Below, piece by piece: positions 15,859 through 24,330 of a stretch of 64,000 bases of DNA (positions are counted from its first letter, which is position 1; every line of letters starts with the position of its first letter). This stretch comes from Streptomyces aquilus (GTDB lineage Bacteria; Actinomycetota; Actinomycetes; Streptomycetales; Streptomycetaceae): positions 5,890,001 through 5,954,000 of the forward strand of contig NZ_CP034463.1 in assembly GCF_003955715.1 (NCBI RefSeq). Reading direction: 5' to 3'. Both the position numbers and the translations under genes were made by a program. The notes under the pieces were generated by a model, which was not told the DNA's origin, searched no databases, and worked only from the letters and a program-made list of their open reading frames with translations.

Positions 15859-16377
15859 CGACGACGACACGGGCTCGGCCGTCTCCGCCATCAGCCGCCG
15901 CAGCCGTCCGACGCCCCGTGCCGTGAGCGAGCGGGCCGTTCCCACCGGGCAGCCCAGCACCTCGGCCACCTGCTGCTCGGGCAGGTCCTGGTAGTAGCGC
16001 AGCACCACCGCGGCCCGCTGACGTGCCGGGAGCTGCGCCAACACGGCCTCCAGACGGGTCCGTTCGTCCACGGCGGCGGTCTCGTCCGCCGGCTCGGGCG
16101 CGTCGGGCAGCCGGTCGAGCGGGTCCGTGGGCTGCTCGCCCCACCAGCGGCGCCGCGCCGAGCGGGCCGCGGCGCGGGCCAGGATCTTGCGCACGTAGGC
16201 CTCGGGCGCCTGGTCGGCCACCCGTGGCCAGGCGAACCAGAGCTTGACCAGCGCCTCCTGCAACAGGTCCTCGGCCCGGTGCCGGTCGCCGCCGGTGAGC
16301 AGCCGCGCCAGATGCAGCAAGGCCGGCCACCGGTTCGCCACGAACCGGTCGAACGCGTCGGACCGTCCCTGCCTCAT
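15850..16377 (-). CDS. ECF sigma factor (SigE-type family)
   Basis: 175 aa. Region 2 includes HRAEDLLQEALVKLWFAWPR and the following EAYVRKILARAAARSARRR; region 4 is LPARQRAAVVLRYYQDLPEQQVAEVLGCPVGTARS, the DNA-binding helix pair. The ATG is at 16377. It opens a three-gene minus-strand operon with a membrane protein and Pmt. Extracytoplasmic-function sigma factors usually respond to envelope conditions and are held by a membrane partner encoded next to them, which fits here. Confidence 0.92.
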   Translation of the reverse strand: MRQGRSDAFDRFVANRWPALLHLARLLTGGDRHRAEDLLQEALVKLWFAWPRVADQAPEAYVRKILARAAARSARRRWWGEQPTDPLDRLPDAPEPADETAAVDERTRLEAVLAQLPARQRAAVVLRYYQDLPEQQVAEVLGCPVGTARSLTARGVGRLRRLMAETAEPVSSSTE

Positions 16378-16445
16378 CAGCGTCGCCCCTCCCTCACACC
16401 CTTGATAAGGACGTCGGGCCCGGTCCCGCTATGCACCCCCGCCAT

Positions 16446-16459
16446 GTGACATGGGTCAC
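16446..16459 (+). promoter_or_regulatory. Crp-like site
   Basis: GTGACATGGGTCAC matches the Streptomyces Crp pattern GTG-N6-GNCAC exactly. It lies between the divergent ECF sigma gene and the DUF3052 gene, 41 bp before the latter's start. Such short patterns also occur by chance. Confidence 0.4.
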
Positions 16460-16500
16460 GCGCGCCATGATGGGGGGGAAGGAGTGCGAGGGAGAGAGAC

Positions 16501-16932
16501 ATGACGAGTGGCTACTCCGGTACCCCGCTCGCCCGGAAGATCGGGCTCAAGGGCGGACAGCGGGTGGGGCTGCGGCACGCGCCCGAAGGGTGGGACATCC
16601 CCGGGCTGCCCGACGGGTGTTCCCCTGTCGTCGGCGGCCCGCGCGGGATGGACGTCACCGTCGCCTTCCACCGGGAGCGTGCCCGGCTCGCGGCCGAGGC
16701 GGCGGCGCTGGTCCGGGACCTCGCCGACGACGCCATGCTCTGGATCGCCTGGCCCCGCAAGGCAGCCGGGCATGTCAGCGACATCACCGAGAACGACCTG
16801 CGGGAGCTCTTCCTCCCGCTCGGCGTCGTCGATGTGAAGGTGGCGGCGCTGGGGGAGGACTGGTCGGGGCTGAAATTCGTCCGGAGGAAGGAGAACCGGG
16901 GCGCGGAACGGCGGACTCGGCCGCGTACCTGA
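16501..16932 (+). CDS. DUF3052-family protein
   Basis: 143 aa. The opening SGYSGTPLARKIGLKGGQRV and the LWIAWPRKAAGHVSDITEND segment identify the actinobacterial DUF3052 family, whose function I do not know. WSGLKFVRRKENR near the end is also typical. A soluble cytoplasmic protein. ATG at 16501 follows GAGGGAGAG. A Crp-like site lies just upstream. Confidence 0.88.
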   Translation: MTSGYSGTPLARKIGLKGGQRVGLRHAPEGWDIPGLPDGCSPVVGGPRGMDVTVAFHRERARLAAEAAALVRDLADDAMLWIAWPRKAAGHVSDITENDLRELFLPLGVVDVKVAALGEDWSGLKFVRRKENRGAERRTRPRT

Positions 16933-17006
16933 GGAGTCGTCGAGAAGTCCTTACCGTGAACCACTAGCATCGCGGCGGTACTTGAGAGCCGGGATGAGGT
17001 GAGGGC

Positions 17007-17912
17007 ATGGAGGAGGCAGCGCGGGCGCCGCGTGTCGCCGTGGCCGTCGTGACCATGGGGAACCGGCCCGCCGAGGTCGACGCCCTGCTGGAGTCCGTGG
17101 CCAAGCAGGACGTCCCGCCCACCCGGATCGTGATCGTCGGCAACGGCTGCCGGCTGCCGGAGTTCGCCGAGCGGCTGTCCCTGCCCGGCGAGGTCACCGT
17201 CGTGGAACTGGAGGAGAACCTCGGCTGCCCGGGCGGACGCAACGTCGGGCTGGCCCGGCTGCGGGAGTTCGGGGACGTCGACGTCGTCGTCGAACTGGAC
17301 GACGACGGGCTGCTCGTCGACGCCGACGTCCTGCGGCGGGTCGGCGAGCTGTTCGCGGCCGACGACCGGCTCGGCATCGTCGGCTTCCGGATCGCCGACG
17401 AGCACGGCGAGACCCAGCAGCGGCACGTGCCCCGCCTCGGCTCCGCCGATCCACTGCGCGGCGGGTACGTCACCGGCTTCCTCGGCGGCGGACACGGCTT
17501 CCGCATGGCCATGCTCGACCAGATCGGGGACTGGCCCGCGCGGTTCTTCTTCGCGCACGAGGAGTCCGACCTGGCGTGGCGCGCCGCCGACGCCGGCTGG
17601 CGCATCCTGTACGCCCCCGAGCTGCTGCTCCAGCACCCGAAGACCTCGCCCGCCCGGCACGCCGTCTACTACCGGGTCAACGCCCGCAACCGCGTGTGGC
17701 TGGCCCGGCGCCGACTGCCGCTGCCGCTGATCCCCGTCCACCTCGGCGTGTGGATGCTGCTGACCGTCGCACGGAACCGGTCCGGGGCCGGACTGCGCGC
17801 CTGGTTCGGCGGGTTCGCGGAGGGGCTGCGGGAGTCGGCGGGGGAGCGGCGGCCGATGCGCTGGCGGACGGTGTGGCGGCTGACCCGGCTGGGGCGGCCG
17901 CCCGTCATCTGA
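17007..17912 (+). CDS. Family 2 glycosyltransferase
   Basis: 301 aa. GT-A fold: VAVAVVTMGNRPAEVDALL at the nucleotide-sugar pocket, VVELEENLGCPGGRNVGLAR, then the metal-binding acidic motif in VVELDDDGLLVDADVL. GGGHGFRMAML and FFAHEESDLAWRAADAGWRI (ED-type catalytic region) follow. The last ~80 residues are basic and partly hydrophobic, suggesting membrane association. ATG at 17007 after GATGAGGTGAGGG. The acceptor cannot be inferred from the neighbours. A strong hairpin terminates it. Confidence 0.9.
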   Translation: MEEAARAPRVAVAVVTMGNRPAEVDALLESVAKQDVPPTRIVIVGNGCRLPEFAERLSLPGEVTVVELEENLGCPGGRNVGLARLREFGDVDVVVELDDDGLLVDADVLRRVGELFAADDRLGIVGFRIADEHGETQQRHVPRLGSADPLRGGYVTGFLGGGHGFRMAMLDQIGDWPARFFFAHEESDLAWRAADAGWRILYAPELLLQHPKTSPARHAVYYRVNARNRVWLARRRLPLPLIPVHLGVWMLLTVARNRSGAGLRAWFGGFAEGLRESAGERRPMRWRTVWRLTRLGRPPVI

Positions 17913-17936
17913 GCCGACGGTGCCCGGAAACGGACG

Positions 17937-17973
17937 AGGACCCCGGTCGTTCACCTCCGACGACCGGGGTCCT
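17937..17973 (+). terminator. Hairpin terminator after the glycosyltransferase
   Basis: Perfect 14-bp inverted repeat (17937-17950 with 17960-17973) and a 9-nt loop, with no T tract. It separates the glycosyltransferase from the SARP gene. Confidence 0.8.
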
Positions 17974-18150
17974 GTCACATCCCCGGATCCGGCCGCGACG
18001 GCGACACTCCCCCGAGTAACGCGTCAGACGCGCGCACCCTCGGGCCAGATCCGATGGAATGATCACATCAGGCGTCACCAACGGATCGCTAACATGTCGC
18101 CAACGGCGAGATTTCGCCAGGTACAGCGCGTCGGAAGGCAGTGGGTCGGT

Positions 18151-21100
18151 GTGAAGCGGTGCGAGCTGCGCTTCGGACTCCTGGGGCCGCCGGTCCTGTA
18201 CGACGTCGACGGCGGCGCCGACCACCCCGCCGCCCGTGTCGTCAGCAGCCCCAAGGTGCGGGTGCTGCTGGCCGCGCTGCTGCTGGAGGCCGGCCGTACC
18301 GTCTCCGTCGACGCGCTCAAGGACGCCCTGTGGGGCGGGTCGCCGCCCGCCTCCGCGCAGGCCTCCCTGCACAACCACGTCACCCGGCTGCGCCGGCTGC
18401 TCGACGACCCCGACCGGCTGCGGGCCGTGCCGCCCGGCTATCTGCTCCGGGTCGAGCAGGGCGAACTCGACGTCCATGTCTTCGAGTCCCTGACCGCCGA
18501 GACCCGCGCCGCGCACGCCGGGCGGGACTGGGAGCGCACCCTGCGCGCGAGCACCGCGGCGCTCACGCTGTGGCGCGGCACCCCGCTCGCCGGGCTCCCG
18601 CCCGAGCTGGGCGGATACGCCTTCGTGCAGCGGCTGGGGGAGGCCCGGCTGCTGCTCCTGGAGTGGCGGTACGACGCCGAGCTCGCCGTCGGTGGCGGCC
18701 GGCTCGACGCCGCCGTACCGGAGTTGACCGCGCTCGCCGCCGAACATCCGCTGCGTGAGGCCTTCCACCGCCAGCTGATGCTGGCCCTCCACCGCACGGG
18801 CCGCCAGGCCGAGGCCCTCGCCGTCCACCGCGACCTGCGCACCCACCTCATCGAGGAACTCGGCGTGGAGCCGGGGGCGGGGGTGCGGGAGGCGCATGTT
18901 GAGGTGCTGCGGGGGGAGTTGGGGGCGGGGGGTACTTGGGCCAGGACGCCGGGTTCCTCGGCTGGGGCGGCGGGCAGGGCGGCTGGGGCGTCGGGCACGT
19001 CGGCAGGGACGCCGGGCAGCGTGGTAGAGGCGCCGGGCACGGCCGACGGGGCGGTGGGCACGGCCGACGGGGCGGTGGGCACGGCCGGTTGGTCTGTGGA
19101 CACGGCCGACGCGACGCCGGGCAGCGCGGCTGGGGTGCCGGGCAGCGTGGAAGGGGCGCCGGATCCGGCCGACGGGACGGTGGGCACGGTCGGCTGGTCT
19201 GCGGACACGGCCGACGGTTCGGTGGGCGCGGCGGGAAGGGCGTCGGCCCCGCTCGCCACGTCCGCGGCACCCGGCGCCGCACCGACCGCTCCGCCCCCGG
19301 CTGCCGCCACCCCAACCGCCGGCACCTCGGCCGCCGTAACCCCAACCGCCGGTTCCGCTGCCGCCACAGCAGTCGCAGCCACAGAAGCAGCCCCGACCCC
19401 CGTCCTGCCCTCGACCCCCGCTCCGCCCTCGGCCCTGACCTCCGCCTCGCCCTCGACCCCTGCCCCGTCCTCGCCCCCGTCCGCCACCCCACCCCCGGCA
19501 CCCGCGCCCCCGACCCCCCTACCTCGCCCCGCCCAACTCCCCCCACCCCCACCCCACTTCACCGGCCGCACCACCCACCTCGACGACCTCCGCCAGACCC
19601 TCACCCCCCACAACTCTCCCTACAACTCCCCGCGCACATCGCCCCACAACTCGCCCCACAACCCCGCACACACCCCTCCCCCCGCCGCCCCCTACACCCC
19701 CATCGCCGTCATCAGCGGCACAGCCGGTGTAGGCAAGAGCGCTCTCGCCCTGCACACCGCGCACGCCCTGCGGGACCGCTTTCCCGACGGGCAGTTGTAC
19801 GTCAACCTGCACGGCGCCACCCCCGGCATGACCCCCCTCACCTCGGCCCAGGCGCTCACCGCGCTGCTGCGGGACCTCGGTGCCGACCCCCGTTCCATCC
19901 CGGAACACCCCGACGCGGCGGCCGCGTTGCTGCGCTCGATGCTCGCCCCGACCCGCACCCTGATGGTGCTGGACGACGCCGAGAACGCCGCGCAAGTGCG
20001 GCGGTTGCTGCCGGCCGGCCCCGGCTGCGCGGTGATCGTCACCAGCCGCTCCCCGCTGGCCGCGCTCGACGGCGCCCGCCGCTTCCCGCTCGAACCCCTG
20101 TCGGCGGAGGAAAGCGCGGCACTGCTGCGGGCGGCGTCAGGCCGAGACCCCGGCCCCGATGCCGGTGACGGCGACGGCGACGACCGCATCGACGCCACCC
20201 ACCCCCTCGTCGAACTCACCGGCCGCCTCCCCCTCGCCCTGCGCATCGTCGGCGCCCGCCTGGCCGCCCGCCGTGCCCTCACCCCGGACGTGCTCGCCGA
20301 TCAACTCGCCGCCACGGAGAGCAGGTTGCAGCGGCTGGAGTACGACGACCTGTCCGTACGCCGCTCCCTGGCCGTCGCCCATGACGCGCTCGCCGCCTCG
20401 GGCCGCCGCTCCGACCGCGACGCCGCCCTCGCGCTGCGCCGCCTGGGCGCCCTGGACCTGCCCACGTACGGCGTCCCGCTCGTCGCCCGGCTCCTCGGCA
20501 CCGACACCGATCGCGCGGAGGAGGCCCTGGACCGGCTCGTCGAGGTGGCGCTGCTGGAGGAGACGGCGTACGGCCGCTACGCCCCGCACGACCTGGTCCG
20601 CGACTTCGCCCGCGAACTCGCCGGCAGCGGACAGGCCGCCGACGTCGCCCGCACCGGTGTGCGCTGGTACACGGCCGTCGCCGAACGCGTCCTCACCGAG
20701 ACCGTCGTGCCCGGCTTCGACCAGGAGGACCGGCGTCGCCCGACCCCGACGCAACCCCCCGAGCACACGGCGCACGTCCGGTCCGTGCCGCCCTTCGCCG
20801 GCTCCGAGGAGGCCTTCGCCTGGAGCACGGCGGAGCTGGAGAACATCGTCGCGCTCGCCGAGCGGTACGCGGACGCCTCCGACGAGCGCACCGCCGCCCA
20901 TGTCTCCACGCTGCTGCGGCTCATCTTCCCCTGCCTCCAACGCGGCGGCCGGGTCTCCGAGATGGAGGTGCTCGGCCAGGTGGCGCTCCAGCTGGCGCGC
21001 CGCCTGGGCGACGAGGTGGCCGAGGCCTACGCGCTGAGCGACCTCGCCGGGATGCACTTCCTCGCCGGCCGGCACGGCGAGTCCCTCGCGTTCATGGAAC

Positions 21101-21771
21101 AGGCCATCGTGCTGTGGCGGCGGCTCGGCATGATCTCCCGGGTCCGGCGCTGCCTCGGCAACCAGGGCCTGCTGCTGGAGAGCCTCGGCCGGTACGCCGA
21201 GTGCGAGCAGGCGCTGCTCCAATGTCTGGAGCTGTCACCACAGTTGGACGATCCGTGGGGCGACGCGGTGGCGTACGGCCATCTCGGCAACCTCTACGAG
21301 CACACCGACCCGCGGGCCGCCATCGAGTACCACCGGCGCTCGCTCGCGATCGGCAACGAGATCGGCAACGTCATCGTGGCCCACTCCGCGCTCTGCAACA
21401 TCGGCTACGCGTATCTCGCCCTCGGTGAACCGGCCGCCGCCGTACCGCACTTCGAGGAGAGCCTGAGCATGCTCGGCGGGCACAGCGACTGGCACGGGGA
21501 GTCCCAGTCCCGGCTCGGGCTGGTGCGCGCGCTGCGGCTGCTCGGCCGGACCGGGCCGTGCGAGAGCGAGTGCACCGAGCTGCTGCGCCGCGCGGACGCC
21601 CGCGCCGACGGGTACACCGGCGGGCTCGCCCGCCATCAGTACGGGCTGCTGCTGCGGGAGACGGGGCGGCCGGCCGAGGCGCGGGAGCAGTGGCGCGTCG
21701 CGCTGGCCGCGCTGGACGGCACGGACAAGAAGGAGGTCCTGGCCGAGCTCAGGGAGCTGCTCGCAAGCTGA
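18151..21771 (+). CDS. AfsR-type SARP regulator with NB-ARC and TPR domains
   Basis: 1206 aa. Residues 1-90 are the OmpR-like DNA-binding domain (LRFGLLGPPVLYD, KVRVLLAALLLEAGRTVSVD); ~95-245 the BTAD domain (TLWRGTPLAGLPPELGGYAF, HRQLMLALHRTGRQAEAL). A ~210-residue low-complexity linker follows, then an NB-ARC ATPase with P-loop ISGTAGVGKSAL (near 525), Walker B LMVLDDAEN and GRLPLALRIVG, then TPR-like helices. The GTG at 18151 is chosen because SARPs begin right at this beta strand; an ATG upstream is possible. Targets are probably specialised metabolism genes elsewhere. Confidence 0.9.
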   Translation: MKRCELRFGLLGPPVLYDVDGGADHPAARVVSSPKVRVLLAALLLEAGRTVSVDALKDALWGGSPPASAQASLHNHVTRLRRLLDDPDRLRAVPPGYLLRVEQGELDVHVFESLTAETRAAHAGRDWERTLRASTAALTLWRGTPLAGLPPELGGYAFVQRLGEARLLLLEWRYDAELAVGGGRLDAAVPELTALAAEHPLREAFHRQLMLALHRTGRQAEALAVHRDLRTHLIEELGVEPGAGVREAHVEVLRGELGAGGTWARTPGSSAGAAGRAAGASGTSAGTPGSVVEAPGTADGAVGTADGAVGTAGWSVDTADATPGSAAGVPGSVEGAPDPADGTVGTVGWSADTADGSVGAAGRASAPLATSAAPGAAPTAPPPAAATPTAGTSAAVTPTAGSAAATAVAATEAAPTPVLPSTPAPPSALTSASPSTPAPSSPPSATPPPAPAPPTPLPRPAQLPPPPPHFTGRTTHLDDLRQTLTPHNSPYNSPRTSPHNSPHNPAHTPPPAAPYTPIAVISGTAGVGKSALALHTAHALRDRFPDGQLYVNLHGATPGMTPLTSAQALTALLRDLGADPRSIPEHPDAAAALLRSMLAPTRTLMVLDDAENAAQVRRLLPAGPGCAVIVTSRSPLAALDGARRFPLEPLSAEESAALLRAASGRDPGPDAGDGDGDDRIDATHPLVELTGRLPLALRIVGARLAARRALTPDVLADQLAATESRLQRLEYDDLSVRRSLAVAHDALAASGRRSDRDAALALRRLGALDLPTYGVPLVARLLGTDTDRAEEALDRLVEVALLEETAYGRYAPHDLVRDFARELAGSGQAADVARTGVRWYTAVAERVLTETVVPGFDQEDRRRPTPTQPPEHTAHVRSVPPFAGSEEAFAWSTAELENIVALAERYADASDERTAAHVSTLLRLIFPCLQRGGRVSEMEVLGQVALQLARRLGDEVAEAYALSDLAGMHFLAGRHGESLAFMEQAIVLWRRLGMISRVRRCLGNQGLLLESLGRYAECEQALLQCLELSPQLDDPWGDAVAYGHLGNLYEHTDPRAAIEYHRRSLAIGNEIGNVIVAHSALCNIGYAYLALGEPAAAVPHFEESLSMLGGHSDWHGESQSRLGLVRALRLLGRTGPCESECTELLRRADARADGYTGGLARHQYGLLLRETGRPAEAREQWRVALAALDGTDKKEVLAELRELLAS
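18930..19690 (+). repeat. Low-complexity linker of the SARP gene, with a G-rich then C-rich switch
   Basis: About 19000-19230 holds degenerate direct repeats, such as two copies of gcggtgggcacggccgac near 19049-19090, that encode GTADG/SAG units and are G-rich on the plus strand. From ~19270 to 19690 the same strand becomes C-rich and encodes Pro/Thr/Ser/Ala runs and NSP repeats. The frame stays open throughout. Confidence 0.8.
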
Positions 21772-21784
21772 CCGGGGCGGGCGG

Positions 21785-23455
21785 CTACTTGGCGTCGGCA
21801 TAGCACTCCACCACCGACGTCGTGAACGGGAACCGCACCGGCGTCTCGCCGAACGTCAGCCGGGCGGCCAGCGCCGCGGCCTCCCGAATGGCGGCGACGA
21901 CCTGCTCGGCCTCCTCCTCTGGGCAGTGCACGATCACCTCGTCGTGCTGGAAGAAGACCAGCTCGGCCGCCATGTCCGCGCAGGTCCGCCGCAGGGCCGC
22001 GAGCAGCAGCAGGGTCCAGTCGGCGGCGCTGCCCTGGACGACGAAGTTACGGGCGAAGCGGCCGCGGGCGCGGGCGTTGGTGGAGGCGTAGCCCGGCACC
22101 CAGCCGTCGTCCTCCTGGGGAATGCCGGCCTCGTCGGCGCCGTCCTCGCCCGAGCCGGCCGCGGGCGGGCAGGTGCGGCCGAGCCAGGTCCGTACGAGCC
22201 GCCCCTCCTCGCCCGCGCGGGCCGCCTCGTCGACGTACGCCACCGCCTTGGGGAAGCGGCGGCGCAGCGCGGCGAGGTTCTTCAGGCCGTCCCCGGAGGT
22301 CTGGCCGTACACGGCACCCAGCACCGCGATCTTGGCCTGGTCGCGGTCGCCGGAGAAGGCGCGGTCGGAGACGGACTGGTAGAGGTCGCTCTCCCGGCCG
22401 GCCACCTCCATCAGACCGGGGTCGCGGGAGATGGCGGCGAGCACGCGCGGTTCCATCTGGTCGGCGTCGGCGACGACCAGCCGCCAGCCGGGGTCGGCGA
22501 CGACCGCACGGCGTATCACCTTGGGGATCTGGAGGGCGCCGCCGCCGTTGGTGACCCAGCGGCCGGTGACGGTTCCGTGGCAGAGGAACTCCGGGCGGAA
22601 GCGGCCTTCCCGCACCCAGTCCTGGAGCCAGGACCAGCCGTGGGCCACCCAGATGCGGTACAGCTTCTTGTACTCGATGAGGGGCTTCACGGCCGGGTGG
22701 TCGACGGTCTCCAGCTCCCAGCGACGGGTCGAGGCGACCTTGATGCCGGCCTGCGCGAAGGCCTTGACGACGTCGGCGGGCAGGTCGGGCCGGACCCGGC
22801 GGCCGAACGCGGCGGACACCTCGTCGGCGAGCTCGGCGAGCCGCCGGGGCTCACCGCCACCGGCGTACCGGTCGCCCAGCAGCTCGTGCAGCACCGCCCG
22901 GTGGACGTCGGCGCTCCACGGCAGTCCGGCGCGGTTCATCTCGGCGGCCACCAGCATCCCGGCCGACTCGGCGGTGATCAGCAGCCGCATCCGGTCGGGG
23001 TGCGCGGTGGCGTCCTGGCGGCGCAGCTGGTCGGCGTAGACCTCCAGGAGGTCGGTGAGGGGGAGGTGGACGGCCTGGGGCTCGAAGAGGGAGGACTGGG
23101 AGCCGGGTTCGGCGGAGCGCAGCGGCGGATCGGGCGGTACGGGGCCGCCGCGCAGCCGGGCGAGCGCGGCGGCGGCCGACCGGGGTTCGCCGTACCGCCC
23201 GGCATGGCCGAGCAGCAGGGTCTCCGCGTCCTCGATGTCGTAGCACCGCTCTACCCGCACCCCCGTGGCGAGCAGCCGCGGGTACACCTCGGCGGTGGAC
23301 CGCCACACCCACCGCGTGACCTCCGGCCGCCCCCGCACGGCCGCCGCCAGATCCGGCTCCCGCACCACCGGCCCCACGGGCAGCCCGTCGTCACCGAGGG
23401 GGGCGACCTCCGCGCCACCGCCCTCGGCCGGAGCGAGCGCCCAGCGGTCGGTCAT
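21785..23455 (-). CDS. DNA polymerase I-like family A polymerase
   Basis: 556 aa from the ATG at 23455 (a TTG at 23485 is less likely). The polymerase core has motif A VVADADQMEPRVLA, with the catalytic Asp and the Q.E.R pattern, the O-helix region ending AVYGQTSGDG, and motif C FFQHDEVIVHC. There is no 5' nuclease domain. The N-terminal ~170 residues occupy the place of the 3'-5' exonuclease but show no DxE motif, so proofreading is probably lost. It resembles S. coelicolor SCO3434. Possibly a repair polymerase. Confidence 0.9.
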   Translation of the reverse strand: MTDRWALAPAEGGGAEVAPLGDDGLPVGPVVREPDLAAAVRGRPEVTRWVWRSTAEVYPRLLATGVRVERCYDIEDAETLLLGHAGRYGEPRSAAAALARLRGGPVPPDPPLRSAEPGSQSSLFEPQAVHLPLTDLLEVYADQLRRQDATAHPDRMRLLITAESAGMLVAAEMNRAGLPWSADVHRAVLHELLGDRYAGGGEPRRLAELADEVSAAFGRRVRPDLPADVVKAFAQAGIKVASTRRWELETVDHPAVKPLIEYKKLYRIWVAHGWSWLQDWVREGRFRPEFLCHGTVTGRWVTNGGGALQIPKVIRRAVVADPGWRLVVADADQMEPRVLAAISRDPGLMEVAGRESDLYQSVSDRAFSGDRDQAKIAVLGAVYGQTSGDGLKNLAALRRRFPKAVAYVDEAARAGEEGRLVRTWLGRTCPPAAGSGEDGADEAGIPQEDDGWVPGYASTNARARGRFARNFVVQGSAADWTLLLLAALRRTCADMAAELVFFQHDEVIVHCPEEEAEQVVAAIREAAALAARLTFGETPVRFPFTTSVVECYADAK

Positions 23456-23548
23456 GGTTGCGAGTGTCGCAGGAGGGTCTGACAACGAGGCTCAGCCCTG
23501 TCGCGTCGACTATGACGGTCAGCCCTGTCGCCGTACCGGCAACGAGGG

Positions 23549-24280
23549 TCAGCCCTGCTGCGTCGGCTTCTGGATCTTGGCGAGCGCCTCGGTGAGGTAC
23601 TCCTCCGCGGCCGGCTTGCCGATCCCGAGACCCGACAGCACTCCTTCGCCGTTCTCGAACTCCAGCAGCGCCAGCAGCATGTGCTCGGTGCCGACGTAGT
23701 TGTGGCCCAGGCGCAGGGCCTCGCGGAAGGTGAGTTCCAGGACCTTCTTGGCGTCGGCGCCGTAGGGCACCAGCTCCGGGGCGTTCTCCGCGGCCGGCGG
23801 GAGCGCGGCGGTGGCGGCCTGGCGGACGGTGTCGAGGAGGACGTCCTGCGCGACGATCGCCTTCGCGGCCAGCCCCTCCGGTTCCGCCAGCAGGCCGAGG
23901 ACCAGGTGCTCGGGGCGGCCCTCGGCGTTGTGGGCGGCGACGGCCTCGTTGTGGGCGGCCATCACCACGTTCCGCGCGCGTGGCGTGAACCGGCTGAAGT
24001 CCTGGTTCGCGCCGGCGTCCCCGCCCTCCTTGGGCACGAACCGCTTCTGCGCCGCCTGCCGGGTCACCCCCATGCTCTTGCCGATGTCCGTCCAGGAGGC
24101 GCCCGAGCGGCGGGCCTGGTCCACGAAGTGGCCGATCAGATGGTCGGCGACCTCACCGAGGTGATCGGCGGCGATCACCGCGTCCTCAAGCTGTTCGAGG
24201 GGCTCGGCGTGGACCTTCTTGATGGCGGCGATGAGGTCGTCGAGGCGTACGGATGACGTGATGATGGGGTTCGTCGTCAT
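23549..24280 (-). CDS. Clp N-domain protein with an N-terminal HTH
   Basis: 243 aa. Residues ~50-82 carry a helix-turn-helix-like segment (SGASWTDIGKSMGVTRQAAQ); from ~90 two Clp-N repeats follow (FTPRARNVVMAAHNEAVAAH; HLVLGLLAEPEGLAAKAI; ALRLGHNYVGTEHMLLALL). There is no AAA+ module, so it is not a chaperone; Clp-N repeats bind substrates or adaptors. A DNA-binding, proteolysis-linked regulator is a fair guess. ATG at 24280 has no ribosome site but lies where transcription should start. Two palindromes precede it. Confidence 0.88.
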   Translation of the reverse strand: MTTNPIITSSVRLDDLIAAIKKVHAEPLEQLEDAVIAADHLGEVADHLIGHFVDQARRSGASWTDIGKSMGVTRQAAQKRFVPKEGGDAGANQDFSRFTPRARNVVMAAHNEAVAAHNAEGRPEHLVLGLLAEPEGLAAKAIVAQDVLLDTVRQAATAALPPAAENAPELVPYGADAKKVLELTFREALRLGHNYVGTEHMLLALLEFENGEGVLSGLGIGKPAAEEYLTEALAKIQKPTQQG

Positions 24281-24330
24281 GTGTCAACCGTAGGTTGACA
24301 CCCATCGAGTGTCAACTCGGAGTTGACACT
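24281..24330 (-). promoter_or_regulatory. Twin palindromes overlapping a leaderless promoter
   Basis: Palindrome 1 (24281-24301) is GTGTCAACC/GGTTGACAC with a 3-bp centre; palindrome 2 (24308-24330) is AGTGTCAACTC/GAGTTGACACT with a 1-bp centre. Centres are 28 bp apart. On the minus strand TTGACA (24315-24310), 17 bp and TACGGT (24292-24287) form a strong promoter whose start would fall at the ATG. Any protein bound here would block polymerase. The second palindrome covers the stop codon of the LysE gene. Confidence 0.85.

Noticed and set aside
19230..19690. SARP gene split into two genes at the low-complexity linker
   Set aside because: The frame is open throughout, and no start with a ribosome site precedes the ATPase half.
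21926..23482. 518-codon plus-strand frame opposite the DNA polymerase gene
   Set aside because: Low-complexity Gly/Val/Arg composition and no motifs; the polymerase motifs on the other strand are unambiguous.
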